Of a stretch of DNA of 43,450 nt, positions 41,996-43,450 are shown piece by piece (the stretch's first letter is position 1; every line of letters begins with the position of its first letter). The DNA comes from Candidatus Thalassarchaeum betae (GTDB lineage Archaea; Thermoplasmatota; Poseidoniia; Poseidoniales; Thalassarchaeaceae): contig JAKUUP010000012.1 in the NCBI GenBank assembly GCA_022447095.1, forward strand, positions 1 to 43,450, given 5' to 3'. The translations under genes and the position numbers were made by a program. Below the pieces are notes generated by a model. The model was not told where the DNA came from. It saw nothing but the letters and a program-made list of their open reading frames with translations, and ran no database searches.

Positions 41996-42654
41996 ATTAG
42001 CCCAAGAGCGTCTTCGATTCGGTTCAACTCAGGCCCCGTCGAGCCAGAACCCACTAGAGCATGCGCGTCACTGGCTGCGCACCCCGCACCTACGTAAGGC
42101 GAGCCGAAGGTCACTGTCCCAACCATCACCGGGACCTTCATAGCGGCCTCGATGGCCTCGGCCTCAGTTTTCGAGATATCCGGGTGAGCGAGGGCTCCTT
42201 TACCGTTAGCGACCAGCATGCTGCCTACGGTGTCATGGCCTGCTACCTTGCAGCGAATTGCATCGACGCCCAAGACCTCTCCAATCAGATCAACGCCATT
42301 CTGAGGAACGACTGGACTGACTACTGCCCCGTGCTCGTTGCACTCTATCAGATTGCCAGCGGCGTTGACACCGCTCTCCATCACGACTACGTCGCAGAAA
42401 CTCGTGAGTTCATCGAGTTCCTCCTCAGTGGCGATATCTGCGACGGCGATGCCTCTGCTGTTCCCCCGGAGAAGACTACCGAGCAAAGACGAGCCGCCTA
42501 CGAGGAACGGATGCAGTTCCATGTCGAAGGAGGATGCTAACTCTTCTACAACCTCATCGTCGAGTGCGCGGGGATGAAACAGGATGTCGCCCACCACAGA
42601 TAGGTAGACTCCGACCTGCGTGTGACCAAGTATGTCCCCAGTTGTTATCGTCAT
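41992..42654 (-). CDS. eif6: Translation initiation factor aIF6
   Basis: A 220-residue pentein-fold protein. It binds the large ribosomal subunit and prevents premature joining with the small subunit. Blocks such as GVYLSVVGD, MLVANGKGALAHPDIS, VPVMVGTVTFGSPYVGAG and STGPELNRIEDAL match the family. A GGTGG lies just before the ATG. It is downstream of 23S and 5S rRNA genes on the same strand and begins 70 bases after the 5S gene ends, so it may be regulated with the rRNA it acts on. Confidence 0.95.
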   Translation of the reverse strand: MTITTGDILGHTQVGVYLSVVGDILFHPRALDDEVVEELASSFDMELHPFLVGGSSLLGSLLRGNSRGIAVADIATEEELDELTSFCDVVVMESGVNAAGNLIECNEHGAVVSPVVPQNGVDLIGEVLGVDAIRCKVAGHDTVGSMLVANGKGALAHPDISKTEAEAIEAAMKVPVMVGTVTFGSPYVGAGCAASDAHALVGSGSTGPELNRIEDALGLI

Positions 42655-42663
42655 CTTTCCACC

Positions 42664-42679
42664 TAGTTGTCCTCAACTA
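42664..42679 (-). other. Stem-loop in the 5S-aIF6 spacer
   Basis: Perfect 6-base repeat (TAGTTG and CAACTA) with a four-base loop, located ten bases before the aIF6 ATG and just upstream of its GGTGG. It may mark the end of the rRNA transcript or act in processing. The T-run of a terminator is absent. Confidence 0.35.
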
Positions 42680-42723
42680 TGGCTCCGCCAGTAATATCGT
42701 AATTGGTTCGGGGTGAAGGAGAG

Positions 42724-42844
42724 TGGCACAGCGACGAACGTTCCCGTGGGCTCTCGCGCCACAGTACAGGAATCGACGCAGGAGGGCTTGACTTCCGGGT
42801 TCGGTATGGGACCGGGTAGAACCCCTCCGCTATGGCCGTGCACA
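42724..42844 (-). rRNA. 5S rRNA
   Basis: On the minus strand the sequence contains CGGCCATAGCGG and CCCGGAAGTCAAGCC, which are conserved in 5S rRNA. The ends form a seven-pair helix I between GCACGGC (42842-42836) and GCTGTGC (42732-42726), fixing the boundaries to within a few bases. It follows the 23S gene by about 65 bases. Confidence 0.92.
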
Positions 42845-42886
42845 ACTCATCCTTCGAATTTGAATTGATATGCGCTGTTGGACAGA

Positions 42887-42902
42887 GGCCCACAAGGGCC
42901 TT
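42887..42902 (-). other. Stem-loop in the 23S-5S spacer
   Basis: AGGCCC and GGGCCT repeat around a four-base loop, close to where 23S rRNA should end. It may be part of a processing stem or of the 3' end of 23S. Confidence 0.3.
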
Positions 42903-42909
42903 GGTGTTG

Positions 42910-43450
<541 letters not shown>

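Overview
The window looks like a chromosomal segment of a mesophilic archaeon related to Thermoplasmata, most probably marine group II (Poseidoniales) or a close relative. Direct evidence for an archaeon: an rpoH-rpoB-rpoA1-rpoA2-rpl30e operon with the largest RNA polymerase subunit split into A' and A'', an unsplit RpoB, eS1, aIF6, an RNase P Pop5-like subunit, a COG1325 RNA-binding protein, and TATA boxes about 25-30 bases before starts. The marine group II assignment is inference from gene content (aerobic-type Rieske/cytochrome b genes, propionyl-CoA carboxylase, COG1340-like coiled coils) and from moderately GC-rich, compact DNA.

Layout. 1-5.7 kb: a thioredoxin-fold GST-like protein, an AT-rich cupin that may be acquired, a short minus-strand operon (eS1, nucleoside phosphorylase, small membrane protein, MazG-like), then a COG1325 protein, a ferredoxin and PdxS on the plus strand. 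5.7-13.4 kb: four coiled-coil proteins around two large membrane proteins and a DtxR-type regulator gene interrupted by an in-frame stop. 13.4-23.9 kb: an unrecognised gene, then the RNA polymerase operon on the minus strand, headed by tRNA-Lys(UUU). 24.0-27.0 kb: a methyltransferase-biotin ligase fusion, Pop5, an FtsZ-like protein and a TPR protein. 27.1-33.7 kb: a respiratory operon with an exported CxCH protein, a Rieske protein, a cytochrome b6-like protein, a 927-residue fusion of cytochrome b C-terminal domain with an HdrD-like double-CCG iron-sulfur module, and a dicluster ferredoxin. 33.7-36.9 kb: an alkylguanine-DNA alkyltransferase, asparagine synthase, a 39-residue membrane peptide and a dolichol-kinase-like protein. 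36.9-40.5 kb: a divergent propionate module (MeaB, B12-binding mutase subunit; carboxylase beta, small subunit, biotin carrier). 40.5-43.45 kb: a small Cys/His protein, threonine synthase, aIF6, 5S rRNA and the 3' part of 23S rRNA.

How the genes fit together. The biotin ligase half of the 24-kb fusion could modify the biotin carrier at 40 kb, which would serve the carboxylase feeding methylmalonyl-CoA to the B12 mutase protected by MeaB. The 27-33 kb operon looks like one quinol-oxidising membrane complex whose cytochrome b is covalently joined to a cytoplasmic heterodisulfide-reductase-like electron module; this is my best candidate for an undescribed system. The RNA polymerase operon also has unusual lineage-specific parts: RpoH and RpoA'' share a homologous N-terminal domain, and RpoA' carries a large insertion with a possible zinc site.

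No CRISPR array, insertion sequence or prophage was seen. No stretch above 300 bases lacks a gene.
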